Source: Myxococcus qinghaiensis
GTDB lineage: Bacteria > Myxococcota > Myxococcia > Myxococcales > Myxococcaceae
Reading direction: 5' to 3'
NCBI RefSeq assembly: GCF_024198215.1
Contig: NZ_JAKCFA010000010.1
Span: 186,001-250,000 of the forward strand
Length of the DNA stretch: 64,000 bases
This document shows positions 49,865-58,790 of this stretch, one piece after another. The position numbers were made by a program, and so were the translations under genes. Positions within the stretch are counted from its first letter, which is position 1, and each line of letters opens with the position of its first letter. The notes beneath the pieces are model-generated. The model was not told the origin of the DNA, made no database searches, and saw only the letters and a program-made list of their open reading frames with translations.

Positions 49865-51199
49865 GTGGACTGTCCGGTCCTTTCATTTCCGCGCCTTGTC
49901 CTGCTCGCCGCCGTGGCGCTGGTGTGTGCGTGTGAGCCCATCTCGCTGTCGCCCGTAGCGGTGGACCCGGCGGACGCGGGCTCTGGCTTGGATGACGGGG
50001 GAGACGGTTCGGGGGGAAACCCTGAGCCGGATGGAGGGGAGGAGCTCGGCGCTCCGGACGCGGGGCCGGACGGCGGGATTCCGATGCCCGAGGACGCGGG
50101 GGCGGATGCCGGGCCGTCAATCCCCAGACCCCCGCTGGATGATGGCGGTGTGGATGCGCGGATGACGGAGTGGAGTGACTGCGAGGAGGGCTGGCAGTCG
50201 CGCACGGTGCTCCCGATGGGGAGCGACAGGGGTTATCCGCGGTTCGCGCTGGATGCGGACGGCGAGGCGTACTTCGTGGAGTACACCGGGGATGTCCTGC
50301 GGGTGGTGACGACGAAGCCCTGGCGTGTCTTCGCCGACATGGGCGTCGTGGGGAAGCAGTGGTGGTTGGGTGGCATCCGGGTGGATGCGTCGGGTGACCT
50401 CCACCTGGCCCTCAACCCGCGATTCGATGACCTGGTGGCGGTGGTCCCCACCGATTTCCTCCACCACACCGAGGGCCGCTGGGAGCGTGCTCGGCTGTTG
50501 AGTGGCTGGGTGCGCGCGTTCGACCTGGATGCGTCGGGGCGGTTCCATGCGCTCACGCTGGTGGATGCCGTGAAGCATCGAATCAACCACGTCCACGGTC
50601 GCCTCGGTGATGTGTCTGTCATCGACACGGGCATCGAGCTGGGCGCGAATTTCACCAACCTGTCGATGCGTGTGGATGCCCAGGGCAAGGTCCATGTGAC
50701 GTACGAGCATGGGGCCGACGCTGGTCGCCCTGGCATCTACTACGCCACGAATGCCTCGGGGACCTGGGTGAAGGAGCAGGTCGTCGCGGAGGGTGCGTAT
50801 CCGGTCATCGCGGTGTCCCCGGCGGGGGTGCCGCACATCCTCTGGACGAAGGTGGGCGTCCTGAGTCTGAGCACCCGGAGTGTCGAGGGGGAATGGTCCA
50901 CGACCGTGCTCCCCTTCTCGGGGAACGGGGAGTTGAGGATCTCCTCTTCGGGCGTGGTGCACGTGCTGCGCAATCTGGGGAAGCAGTTGGAGTACCGCGA
51001 CAACGCGCAGGCGGGTTGGGCGGCGAAGACCGTCGTGGACCGGGAGACGAGTCCCCTCGGTTTGCCCTTCTTCGACTGGGCCCTGGAGGTGGACGCCCAG
51101 GGCCGCGCGCATGTCATGTACTCCGAGCTGGCCGAAGACCCGACCGGCGACGGGGTGCGGATGCTCCGGCGCATCGGCTATTCGCGGCAGTGTCAGTGA
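49865..51199 (+). CDS. Lipoprotein with propeller-like repeats
   Basis: 444 aa from GTG 49865. Signal peptide (LVLLAAVALVCACEP) with a Cys at the lipobox position, then an ~80-residue linker rich in Asp/Gly/Pro (DAGSGLDDGG, DAGPDGG), common in myxobacterial exported lipoproteins. The rest shows repeated strand patterns FALDADGEAYFVEY, GIRVDASGDLHLALN, FDLDASGRFHALTL, MRVDAQGKVHVTYEH, AVSPAGVPHILWT and LEVDAQGRAHVMYSE. These suggest a six- to seven-bladed NHL/BNR-like propeller. Probably surface or periplasmic; ligand unknown. The stop lies three bases from that of the convergent TonB receptor gene. Confidence 0.75.
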   Translation: MDCPVLSFPRLVLLAAVALVCACEPISLSPVAVDPADAGSGLDDGGDGSGGNPEPDGGEELGAPDAGPDGGIPMPEDAGADAGPSIPRPPLDDGGVDARMTEWSDCEEGWQSRTVLPMGSDRGYPRFALDADGEAYFVEYTGDVLRVVTTKPWRVFADMGVVGKQWWLGGIRVDASGDLHLALNPRFDDLVAVVPTDFLHHTEGRWERARLLSGWVRAFDLDASGRFHALTLVDAVKHRINHVHGRLGDVSVIDTGIELGANFTNLSMRVDAQGKVHVTYEHGADAGRPGIYYATNASGTWVKEQVVAEGAYPVIAVSPAGVPHILWTKVGVLSLSTRSVEGEWSTTVLPFSGNGELRISSSGVVHVLRNLGKQLEYRDNAQAGWAAKTVVDRETSPLGLPFFDWALEVDAQGRAHVMYSELAEDPTGDGVRMLRRIGYSRQCQ

Positions 51200-51202
51200 G
51201 AC

Positions 51203-53581
51203 TCAGGGGGCATCGCGAAGTCGCAGGCCCACGCGCGCGAGCAGCGGCGGTCCCAGCGTGTCCACTCCCGCGCGCCCCGCGAGGTACTCGCGGTCGAAGA
51301 GGTTCTCCACCGCGGCGAAGAGGTCCACCTTCCAGAAGAGGCGCCGACTGACGGCGGCGTCCACGACGAGCGCCCCACCCATGCCTCGCTCATTGAGGTC
51401 ATCCTCGAACTGAGGACCGGTGACACGGAGTTGCACGGTGGCGGTGACGAGGGACGGGGCCTCGAAGGTGAGGCTGGCGGCGCCCCGGTGTCTGGGGTCT
51501 TGCGCGAGCTGTCGGCCCACGAGCGCCGGCTGTCCCGGCGCCTCCGTGACGGTGGGGTCCACGAAGGTGTACCCGAGGAGCGCCGTCCACTGTCGCGACA
51601 CTCTCCAGTCGAGGCTGGCCTCCACTCCGCGCACGCGGGCCTTGCCCAGGTTCTGGCGCTCACGGCCCGCGCCATCGGGGAGGGTGACGTTCGTGATGGG
51701 GTCCTCCAGCACGTTCCAGAAGCCCGTGACGCGGGCCGTGAGCGTGCGAAGGGGCTCGACCTCCACACCGGCCTCCGCCCCCCACAGGCGCTCCGCGCCG
51801 AGGTTCGCGTTGGCGGAGGTGAACACGGTGCCGACCTGGAAGGGACGATAGAGCTCGTTGAGCGTCGGCGCGCGGAAGGCCCGATACCCGGAGGCGCGCA
51901 GCGTGACGGCGTCCCAGGGGCGCAGGCGCATGCCCAGGCGTGGACTGAGCTGGTGCTCGGTGCGGTCCTCGAAGGGCGTGGTGTCCACCGTGCCGCTGGC
52001 TCGTTCGACTCGCTGGAGCCCTTGCGTGTTTCGCCAGACGTCGAAGCGGAGCGCCGCGGACAACTCCAGGGCGGGGGTGATGGCGTAGAGGTCCTGGAGG
52101 AACACGCCACCGGCCCACTGCGTGCCGCCGGCATCGCGGGCGAGGACGGTGTCTGGAGTCCGCGTGGGTGGGAAGAGCTGCTCGCGGGAAGTGCCCGCCA
52201 TGCGTCGGGCATCGAGACCGGCGGAGAGCTGATGGGTGCCTCCCGCATTCCAGCTCGGAGCCGTCCACACGAGCGAGGCCCCCTGGTCATCGGCGGGGAC
52301 GTCCTGGGACGCGGCGAGGGACTCGGCGGCGCGGTCCTGGGCGACACGAGCGCGGTTCTGTTCGAAGCGCAGGGTGCGGCCGAAGAGGTCCAGGGAGAAG
52401 GTGCCCAGCGTGTCGGTCTGAAGTCGTGCACCCGCGCCGAACTGCGCCAGCTCCACGCGGGCGGTGGTGAAGCGGGTGCCTCCGTTCTGGTTCTCACGGA
52501 AGAGGTTGGCGCGAGCGGACAGCGTCAGTGCGTCGGAGGCCTGGGCTTCCACCCGGCCATTGAGGACGACGTGATTGCTGGGCGTGTCGCTGTCGATGGC
52601 CCCGCGTTGGCCTGGGGTGACGATGCGGTAGCCATTGCTCGTAAGCAGCTCGGTCTCAACGGCGGCGGCGATGGGGCCCCAGCGTTGGGCTCCGCGCGCG
52701 GCGAGGAGTCCAGTGTCGCGGTTGCCGTAGGAGAGGTCCGCGTCGACCGCCGGGCCGGTGATGGGACGCGAGATGAGCTGCACGACGCCGCCGAGCGCGG
52801 AGCTGCCATAGAGAGCGGAGCCGCCACCGGGGACGACCTCGATGCGCTCCAGTCCGAGTCGAGGGAGCGAGCGCCAGAAGACCCATCCACCGAGCGGGTC
52901 GTTGACGGGAACGCCGTCCAACAGGACGAGCGTGCGAGCGACGCCAGAAGGAGCAAGGCCCCGCAGGTTGAGGCCCTGCGCGGTCGGGTCGGAGACGAGG
53001 CTCGGCGTGCGGCGGAAGGTGGCGACCGAGGGCAGGGACCGGACGAGGGTGTCCTGTGTCAGCGTGGGACTGCGGTCGATTTCTTCACGAGGCAGCACGA
53101 CGGTGGTGGCGGGCACATCCCGCACGGGACGCGGAAGGCGCGTTCCCGTGACGACGGTACGAGAGGATGCGTTGGGCTCTGCTGTCTCGGTGGCCGGCGC
53201 TGTACTTGATGGAGCCTCAGGCGCGGTGGGCGCATCGGCGTCGGGACGGGAAGGCGCCTCGTGCTGTGCGGGTGCCTCCTCGATGGCGCGAGAGCCCGTC
53301 GCATGCTCCATGGGCACAGCGACACGAGGGGACGTCTCAGGCGCCGTGGGTACAGTAGCGGTGGGCTGCTCCGGAACAGGTGCGGAGGAGTCGTCGAAGC
53401 CGGCGGTGCGAGTGCTCGACTCAGACGACGAGGGCGTGCCGATGACGGTGTTCCGCGCGCCGGGCTCCGTCGTCGTCGTTCCGGTTCCCGGTGTCTGGGC
53501 CCAGGCCAGTGAAGAGAGCAGAACCCAGGGGACCACGAGCCGATGAGGCGATGACGGGATGCGTGACGACCTGCGCGGCAT
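51203..53581 (-). CDS. TonB-dependent outer-membrane receptor (BtuB/siderophore-type)
   Basis: 792 aa. Signal peptide (~15-30) followed by an unusually long Pro/Thr/Ala linker to ~155. Then the plug: RTVVTGTRLPRPVRDVP, LVRSLPSVATFRR, GLNLRGLAPSGVARTLVLLDG, ERIEVVPGGGSALYGSSALGGVVQL. A 22-stranded-type barrel follows, with FRAPTLNELYRPF and the C-terminal ENLFDREYLAGR motif, ending LLARVGLRLRDAP. This is a canonical TonB-dependent receptor for an iron complex, cobalamin or similar ligand. No TonB/ExbBD or ABC genes are adjacent. Start ATG 53581 (MPRRSS) sets the signal peptide; a longer frame is open. Confidence 0.9.
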   Translation of the reverse strand: MPRRSSRIPSSPHRLVVPWVLLSSLAWAQTPGTGTTTTEPGARNTVIGTPSSSESSTRTAGFDDSSAPVPEQPTATVPTAPETSPRVAVPMEHATGSRAIEEAPAQHEAPSRPDADAPTAPEAPSSTAPATETAEPNASSRTVVTGTRLPRPVRDVPATTVVLPREEIDRSPTLTQDTLVRSLPSVATFRRTPSLVSDPTAQGLNLRGLAPSGVARTLVLLDGVPVNDPLGGWVFWRSLPRLGLERIEVVPGGGSALYGSSALGGVVQLISRPITGPAVDADLSYGNRDTGLLAARGAQRWGPIAAAVETELLTSNGYRIVTPGQRGAIDSDTPSNHVVLNGRVEAQASDALTLSARANLFRENQNGGTRFTTARVELAQFGAGARLQTDTLGTFSLDLFGRTLRFEQNRARVAQDRAAESLAASQDVPADDQGASLVWTAPSWNAGGTHQLSAGLDARRMAGTSREQLFPPTRTPDTVLARDAGGTQWAGGVFLQDLYAITPALELSAALRFDVWRNTQGLQRVERASGTVDTTPFEDRTEHQLSPRLGMRLRPWDAVTLRASGYRAFRAPTLNELYRPFQVGTVFTSANANLGAERLWGAEAGVEVEPLRTLTARVTGFWNVLEDPITNVTLPDGAGRERQNLGKARVRGVEASLDWRVSRQWTALLGYTFVDPTVTEAPGQPALVGRQLAQDPRHRGAASLTFEAPSLVTATVQLRVTGPQFEDDLNERGMGGALVVDAAVSRRLFWKVDLFAAVENLFDREYLAGRAGVDTLGPPLLARVGLRLRDAP

Positions 53582-53771
53582 GTCTGGCGGTCCCCTTTCG
53601 GTCCTGGCGCTCTTGGCGCGGCAGTATGTCCCCACCTCGTACACGGGCGACCACTGAGCGTCATGGGGCGAATCGAGGCCGAGTGGTATCGTCCAGTTCG
53701 CAACGAGCGAGGGGGCGGTTCAGATGTGCAGTCAGGACGTGCTGGGGCGGACTTCACACCCGCAAGGCGGA

Positions 53772-54035
53772 ATGATGCGGGTGCTCGGCGCGCGGAGGCT
53801 CAATGACAAGGACTGCGCGGTCTCCATCGAGGTGGCCGGGTCACGTTACGAACTCGTGGCTGAGCGCATCTGGGAACCGGAGGAGGGGATGGGACTGGCG
53901 TTGGGCGATTTCTCGCCCTCGCGTGTCTTCGCCGACCTGCCGCTCAGCGCGCGCCAGGTACGTGAGCTGGTTCGCGCGGCGGTCCTCACTCACCGGGGAG
54001 AACGCCTGACGTTCCCGCTGGAGGTTCCCGAGTAG
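53772..54035 (+). CDS. Small hypothetical protein
   Basis: 87 aa from ATG 53772 (or 53775). Acidic-to-neutral soluble protein with a compact alpha/beta pattern (GARRLNDKDCAVSIEVAG, YELVAERIWEPEEG, LSARQVRELVRAAVLT). Coding third positions are strongly GC from 53772; the frame is open to 53724 but that part is less biased. No domain was recognised. Converges on the LysR-type gene with 15 bases between stops. Confidence 0.6.
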   Translation: MMRVLGARRLNDKDCAVSIEVAGSRYELVAERIWEPEEGMGLALGDFSPSRVFADLPLSARQVRELVRAAVLTHRGERLTFPLEVPE

Positions 54036-54050
54036 CGAGCTGGCGAGCCC

Positions 54051-54329
54051 TCAGCCGCCCGTGTCGCGCGGGGCGAGGCCGCGCACGGTGTGCACCGCGG
54101 TGTCCACCTCCGCGAGGATGCGGCGCGCGTGGAGCAGGAACACCTCTCCGGCAGGCAGCAGGCTCATTCCCTGCCGCGTGCGCTCGAAGAGCCGTGTGCC
54201 CAGTTCATCCTCGAGCGCGAGGATGTGGCGGCTCAGAGGCGGCTGGGTAAGGTGGAGCCGGCGTGCGGCGCGGCCCACGTGCCGTTCCTCGGCCACCGCT
54301 ACGAAGGACTGGAGGTGGGTGATGCTCAC
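54051..54329 (-). CDS. LysR-type protein reduced to the DNA-binding domain
   Basis: 92 aa. MSITHLQSFVAVAEERHVG, RAARRLHLTQPPLSRHI and LEDELGTRLFERTRQGMSLL are a complete, well-conserved LysR winged-helix domain, followed by the start of the linker helix (AGEVFLLHARRILAEVDTAV). The protein stops at DTGG. The ~200-residue effector-binding domain of LysR regulators is missing and no remnant lies downstream, which is occupied by a convergent gene. It could still dimerise and bind DNA through the linker helix, as an effector-independent or competing regulator. Or it is a truncated relic. Divergent from the methionine aminopeptidase gene (104 bp gap), the usual position for a LysR target. Confidence 0.8.
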   Translation of the reverse strand: MSITHLQSFVAVAEERHVGRAARRLHLTQPPLSRHILALEDELGTRLFERTRQGMSLLPAGEVFLLHARRILAEVDTAVHTVRGLAPRDTGG

Positions 54330-54433
54330 GGCCCCAGGTTAGCGCGAGCGCCACTTTCGTGCACCCCCGTCCCCGAGCGCGATACCGAAACAGCATTGGA
54401 CGCTGAAGGCCCCCGGAGACACCTTGCCTCCCC

Positions 54434-55243
54434 ATGGGAACTCCATTGTTCAAGGGCACCGAGGTGGAGCGTCTGCGTCTCGCGGGCGCGGCGGCGGCGG
54501 GCACGCTCGCCTGGGTCGCGGGGAAGCTGACGCCGGGCATCTCCACGGGAGACATCAACGAATGGGTGCGCGAGGACACGGCTCGTCGAGGCGGCACACC
54601 CAGCCAGCTCGGCTACCACGGCTTCCCCGCGACGGTGTGCACCAGCCGCAACCACGTCGTCTGTCATGGCGTCCCGAATCCGCACGAGAAACTGGCGCTC
54701 GGGGACATCATCAACGTGGACGTCACCACGTGCCTGGACGGCTACCACGGAGACACGTCGGCCACGTTCTGCATCGGTGAGGTGTCCGATGATGCCCGGC
54801 ACGTGGTGGACGTGGCGCGTCGGTGTCGTGATGTGGGCGTCTCCGTCGTGCGTCACGGTGCTCGGATGGGCGACATCGGCGCGGCCATCCAGGAACTGGC
54901 GGAGCGGGAAGGGTGCAGCATCGTTCGGGAGTTCGGCGGGCACGGCATCGGACGCTCCATGCACGCGCCGCCCCATGTGCCCCACTTCGGCACGAAGGGC
55001 ACGGGCATCACCCTGCGCTCCGGCATGGTGCTCACCATCGAACCGATGGTGAACCTGGGTCGCCCCGAGATTCGAATGCTCTCCGACGGTTGGACGGTGG
55101 TGACCGAAGACGGAAGCCTCTCCGCGCAGTTCGAGCACACCATCCTGGTGACACGCGAGGGCTGCGAGGTGCTCACCCCGTACCCGGGTGGATACCCCCT
55201 GATTCCATCCGCCGCCCCTCCGTCACAACCCGAGGCCCGCTGA
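54434..55243 (+). CDS. map: Type I methionine aminopeptidase
   Basis: 269 aa. All metal ligands of the pita-bread fold are visible: Asp pair in NVDVTTCLDGYHGDTSATF, His in EFGGHGIGRSMHAPPHVPHFG, Glu in LTIEPMVN and Glu in QFEHTILVT. Substrate-pocket His is in LGYHGFPATVCTS. It lacks an N-terminal zinc-finger extension. Role: removal of initiator Met from nascent proteins in the cytosol. It stands apart from ribosomal or secY genes, with a Pro/Ser C-terminal tail, so it may be an accessory copy rather than the housekeeping enzyme. Possibly controlled by the divergent truncated LysR protein. A weak ribosome site precedes the ATG. Confidence 0.93.
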   Translation: MGTPLFKGTEVERLRLAGAAAAGTLAWVAGKLTPGISTGDINEWVREDTARRGGTPSQLGYHGFPATVCTSRNHVVCHGVPNPHEKLALGDIINVDVTTCLDGYHGDTSATFCIGEVSDDARHVVDVARRCRDVGVSVVRHGARMGDIGAAIQELAEREGCSIVREFGGHGIGRSMHAPPHVPHFGTKGTGITLRSGMVLTIEPMVNLGRPEIRMLSDGWTVVTEDGSLSAQFEHTILVTREGCEVLTPYPGGYPLIPSAAPPSQPEAR

Positions 55244-55383
55244 TTCGAGCCGGCTCGCTGGCCTGTTCAGTGAAACACCCTGGACGTGCTGTCGCCGTCA
55301 CTCGCGCTGAATCCCCCAAGCCTCCTGCCGTTTGATGCCGACGGGAATTGAGGCTAGACGTGGAGCCTGCGAGTGGGGACCGC

Positions 55384-56010
55384 ATGCGCGCACGAGGCGA
55401 CCAGGTCGGAATCGGAAGTGTGGTGTTGGGCGTCGTACTGGTCGCGGCGGGAATCCCCCTGCTGGTGCCTCGGCACCTGTTGCGTGAGGACTCCGCCGCC
55501 GTGAGCCAGCGGGAGCCGAACCCGGTGGCTCCGCTCGAAACATCTCCTGTCCCGCGCAAGGATTCACCGGAGCCTGTTCTTCACGTCGAACAGGTCCAGG
55601 GGCCCAAGGGCCTCACAGTGGAGGTGGCGACTCCCGCCCCCGTGACGTCTCCGCTGACGCGATTCGCGAAGGACGCATTGGTGCCACTGACACCGGACGA
55701 GGAGGCCTTGCTGCGCGAGGAGCACGTCGACGACCTGGCCACGCTCGTGACGCGAACAGAGCGGGCCTTCCAGGACGCGAGCCCCGAGACGCGGGCGCGC
55801 CAGGAGCGGCGCTACCTCGCCGCGCTCAACCTCGTCGCCAAGCTCTCCGCCCCGCCGACGGAAGACACGCACGCGAGGGACCAGGACGCGCGCTACCAGC
55901 AAGCGCTCGCGAGGGAAAAGGCGAAGTGGAGAGACCTTGCGCCCGAGGAGCAAGCGCGCGCGCAAGAGACCTTCAAGGAGTGGTTCTTTCAGGGGGAGCA
56001 GAAGCGATGA
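55384..56010 (+). CDS. Membrane-anchored hypothetical protein, first gene of the secreted protease cluster
   Basis: 208 aa. One N-terminal membrane segment (~8-28, GIGSVVLGVVLVAAGIPLLV), a Pro/Glu-rich linker, then a helical charged domain (ALREEH-, RQERRYLAALNLVAKL- and KWRDLAPEEQARAQETFKEW-type helices). The latter recalls lipase-chaperone-like or proteolysis-accessory helical arms, but no family was recognised. ATG 55384 is preceded by GTGGGGA. Its stop overlaps the next gene (ATGA), so it is co-translated with the metalloprotease and may assist its folding, export or inhibition. Confidence 0.75.
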   Translation: MRARGDQVGIGSVVLGVVLVAAGIPLLVPRHLLREDSAAVSQREPNPVAPLETSPVPRKDSPEPVLHVEQVQGPKGLTVEVATPAPVTSPLTRFAKDALVPLTPDEEALLREEHVDDLATLVTRTERAFQDASPETRARQERRYLAALNLVAKLSAPPTEDTHARDQDARYQQALAREKAKWRDLAPEEQARAQETFKEWFFQGEQKR

Positions 56011-57770
56011 AGTCGTTCATGGGGGCGCTTCGCGCGGTGTTGCTGCTGGCGCCGATGATGGCGTGGGCGGGGCCGCACTACGTGGCATCACGGGACTGGG
56101 GCAGCTTCATCTGGCTGAGCACCTGGCTCGACGCGGGACAGACGTACACTTTCGAGACGCGAGACCTGGCGGGCTCCGCGCCGGACACCGTGCTGCACGT
56201 GCTGCGCGACAGGAGCGGCTGGAGTCAGGTGGCCGTGAGTGACGACTGCCAGGGGAACACGCGCTCGTGTGTGACGTTCGTCGCACCGGACTCCGGCTAC
56301 TACCGCGTCTGGGTGCGTGCGTACGCGGATGGGCGTGGTGGCACGGCGAGCCTGTACCGCAACGGGACGCTGCTCCTGTCTCAGCAGCCCTTCGGTGGCG
56401 TGCCGCTCCTCTTCGCGTGGAATGCCAAGGACACCTTCAGGGCCTCGGCCACCACCCCCGGCGGAGGAGACCATCTGCTCTTCCTGCTGCGCTCCAATAC
56501 CGAGTACCTCCAGCACGATGACGACAGCGGGCCGAAGTACTACCCGCTCGTCACCGCGACGAGCACGCAGAACGTCGGCACGCAGCGCGTGGTGGTGGGG
56601 CGCTACCCGGGCAGCGCGGGCACGGCCAGCTTCGTCCACGACGAAGAGCTCTGGTCCACCATCTTCGACGACAACGACGGAGACGAGGATGGGCTCTCGG
56701 ACTCGCTGGAGCCGCTCATCGGCCTGAGTCCGAATAATGAGGACTCGGATGGGGATTCGATTGCGGACACGCTGGAGGTGTTTGGCAACGACGGCTTCTC
56801 CTTCTCCGAGTGGAGCAGCCCCACGGCGAGAGACCTCTATGTAGAGATCGACTGGATGCAGCACCCGACGAACCCATACCTCACGCGGCAGCCGTACGCG
56901 GGGTTGGTGGCGGACGCGGCGGCGGTGTTCGCCCAGGAGACGGGCGGGAGCGTGCGGCTGCATGCCTTCATCGACAGCGTGCTGCCCTGGTACGAGGTGG
57001 TCTGCTACGGAAGCTGCCCTGGCGGCGTGGACTTCTACGCGCTGAAGCAGAGCGCATTCTCAGCAGCGAATCCCGAGCGCCGGCCGTACTTCCACTACGC
57101 GATGTGGGCCAACCGGCACACGAGCCTCACGAGCTGCTCCTCCGGCAAGGCCGAGCTGCTGGGCAACGACCTCATCATCAGCATGGGCTGCTTCAGCAGT
57201 CCGAGCATCCAGGAGCAGCGCGGTACCTTCATCCATGAGCTGGGTCACAACCTGAACCTGGACCACAACGGCAATGACGTGGCGGGGCAGTACAGCGTGG
57301 TGCACGACAGCGTGATGAACTACCGCTACCAGTTCGCGGGCGTAAGCAACTCGGGGTGGCACTCGTACTCGTTTGGCGACAACGGGTGCGCGGCGTGCGG
57401 TTCGTCACCGAAGGCGGAGTGTGTTGAATGTCGCGATGGCTTCCTGGGTTGCAGCTTCCCGGGCTGCGGCTCCTGCGACTGTGACGTGGGGGAGTGGGGC
57501 TCGTTGGAGCTCGACTTCTCCGACGACGGAGACGCGAACGATGGCGCGGGGCGTGTCTCGAAGCGCTCGGCGCTGACCCGCTATCTGCCGGACGACAAGG
57601 GTGGCCCCGCTCGCTTCCAGCCGAGGGTTCCGCACGAGGAGTCCCCACTGGTGCGACGGCGTGACGATGTCCGACGCAAGCGGGAGCGGCTCCTGTCACG
57701 AGGACGCGTGGAGGGACGCGACTTCCACGTGTCGGCGGATGGAACCCTGCTGTACGCGGAGTGCCTCTGA
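56007..57770 (+). CDS. Secreted metzincin-type zinc metalloprotease
   Basis: 587 aa. Signal peptide ~1-21 (ends AWAG). The N-terminal ~200 residues form a beta-rich pre-peptidase-like region (GQTYTFETRDLAGSAPDTVL, YRVWVRAYADGRGG). Two thrombospondin-3/calcium-type loops follow (DDNDGDEDGLSDSLEP and DSDGDSIADTLE). The protease domain carries HELGHNLNLDH (His 410, Glu 411, His 414, His 420), an HExxHxxxxxH metzincin site, with a probable Met-turn SVMNYRYQ. A Cys-rich region (~10 Cys in 50 residues, CAACGSSPKAECVEC...CGSCDCD) follows, then a basic tail. AGGGGGAG precedes ATG 56007, which overlaps the upstream gene by four bases. Substrate unknown. Confidence 0.85.
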   Translation: MKSFMGALRAVLLLAPMMAWAGPHYVASRDWGSFIWLSTWLDAGQTYTFETRDLAGSAPDTVLHVLRDRSGWSQVAVSDDCQGNTRSCVTFVAPDSGYYRVWVRAYADGRGGTASLYRNGTLLLSQQPFGGVPLLFAWNAKDTFRASATTPGGGDHLLFLLRSNTEYLQHDDDSGPKYYPLVTATSTQNVGTQRVVVGRYPGSAGTASFVHDEELWSTIFDDNDGDEDGLSDSLEPLIGLSPNNEDSDGDSIADTLEVFGNDGFSFSEWSSPTARDLYVEIDWMQHPTNPYLTRQPYAGLVADAAAVFAQETGGSVRLHAFIDSVLPWYEVVCYGSCPGGVDFYALKQSAFSAANPERRPYFHYAMWANRHTSLTSCSSGKAELLGNDLIISMGCFSSPSIQEQRGTFIHELGHNLNLDHNGNDVAGQYSVVHDSVMNYRYQFAGVSNSGWHSYSFGDNGCAACGSSPKAECVECRDGFLGCSFPGCGSCDCDVGEWGSLELDFSDDGDANDGAGRVSKRSALTRYLPDDKGGPARFQPRVPHEESPLVRRRDDVRRKRERLLSRGRVEGRDFHVSADGTLLYAECL

Positions 57771-57793
57771 GCAAGTTCGAGGGAGCACGCCCG

Positions 57794-58771
57794 TTGCGAC
57801 GCGCTCGGCCCTGGGTGCTGGGGCTCCTGCTGATGCAGGGAGCGTGTTGGTTGCGGCCCGAGCCCCCATCGACGGATGGGGGCCCTGGTGTCGCCGAGCG
57901 GTCCGAAGCCACACCGAGTTCCTTGTCGGGCACGGACCGTGTGCCAACCGACGGCGGGCTTGCCACGTCGGGTGTGGCTTCACCGGACGTCCGTCGTGGA
58001 CTTCCAGCGTCGAGCGATTCACCTCGCCCATCGGAGTCCGCGCCGGACGGAGGTGCCTCCAGCCGCGTGTCAGAGGCACCTGACGCGTGCTCGGACGTGT
58101 GGCGCGCGGCGCGGGTGGACGTGGCCTTCAAGGAGACACCAGAGACTCGCTCCATCGAGCGAACGGGCCCACGTCTGGAGCGACGGTTCACGGTGGCTCG
58201 ACAGCTCCGAGGGGCGTACCGACACGAAGACCAGTGGGCCTCGGTGCTGGAGTACGAAGTCGGGAAGACGCGCGGCGGCGTGAGCTACGGGCTCACGGTG
58301 CCAGACGTCCTCGCGGACCTGACGGGGCGGACCGTGAGTTGGACCAGTCACCGCGAGCCCGCGAACTGTGCCTCCAGCGAGGGAGACCATCCCGAGCTCC
58401 TCTCGGGCGACACGCTCCGCGACGCGGAGGGACAGTTGCTGCTGCTCACGGTGCCGAGCGCGCCCACCACGCCGGAGGGCGACGTGTTGCTTCCCTCGGG
58501 CCTCGTGCCGGAGCTGCACGTCCGCTGGGAGCTCGCGGGCTGCGAGCGGCGAAAGGGCGCCCGCACCCAAGGCGCGCGGCTTCGGTTCGAGGACGCCCGG
58601 AAGCGCGGTGCCTCACCCGTCACCGTCTCCGTGGGAGAGACGAAGCGCCTCGTGCTCGGCGGGACCCGCTACGAGGTCCGCGTGGTGAGAGCGCAGGCGG
58701 ACACCGAGGACCGCTGCGGACAGGCGGTGTTCACCGTGTTTCGGGAGGGACTCCGCGAACAGCAACGGTGA
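57794..58771 (+). CDS. Exported hypothetical lipoprotein, third gene of the protease cluster
   Basis: 325 aa from TTG 57794. GAGGGAG (57779-57785) sits eight bases before TTG and the protein then begins LRRARPWVLGLLLMQGACW, a typical twin-basic signal with a Cys at the lipobox position (the box QGAC is imperfect). GTG 57761, overlapping the protease gene by ten bases, is the alternative. A Ser/Pro/Gly/Asp linker (~20-95) leads to a beta-rich domain with four spaced Cys (DACSDVW, ANCASSEG, LAGCERR, EDRCGQ), probably paired, and the ending VFTVFREGLREQQR. No family was recognised. It may be an inhibitor, anchor or substrate of the protease. Confidence 0.7.
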   Translation: MRRARPWVLGLLLMQGACWLRPEPPSTDGGPGVAERSEATPSSLSGTDRVPTDGGLATSGVASPDVRRGLPASSDSPRPSESAPDGGASSRVSEAPDACSDVWRAARVDVAFKETPETRSIERTGPRLERRFTVARQLRGAYRHEDQWASVLEYEVGKTRGGVSYGLTVPDVLADLTGRTVSWTSHREPANCASSEGDHPELLSGDTLRDAEGQLLLLTVPSAPTTPEGDVLLPSGLVPELHVRWELAGCERRKGARTQGARLRFEDARKRGASPVTVSVGETKRLVLGGTRYEVRVVRAQADTEDRCGQAVFTVFREGLREQQR

Positions 58772-58790
58772 GTCCGTCACCGGGTGAAGC

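Noticed and set aside
55246..55257. Perfect 12-bp palindrome CGAGCCGGCTCG just after the methionine aminopeptidase gene
   Set aside because: Too short to fold well (4-bp stem with a 4-nt loop) and such GC palindromes are expected by chance here.
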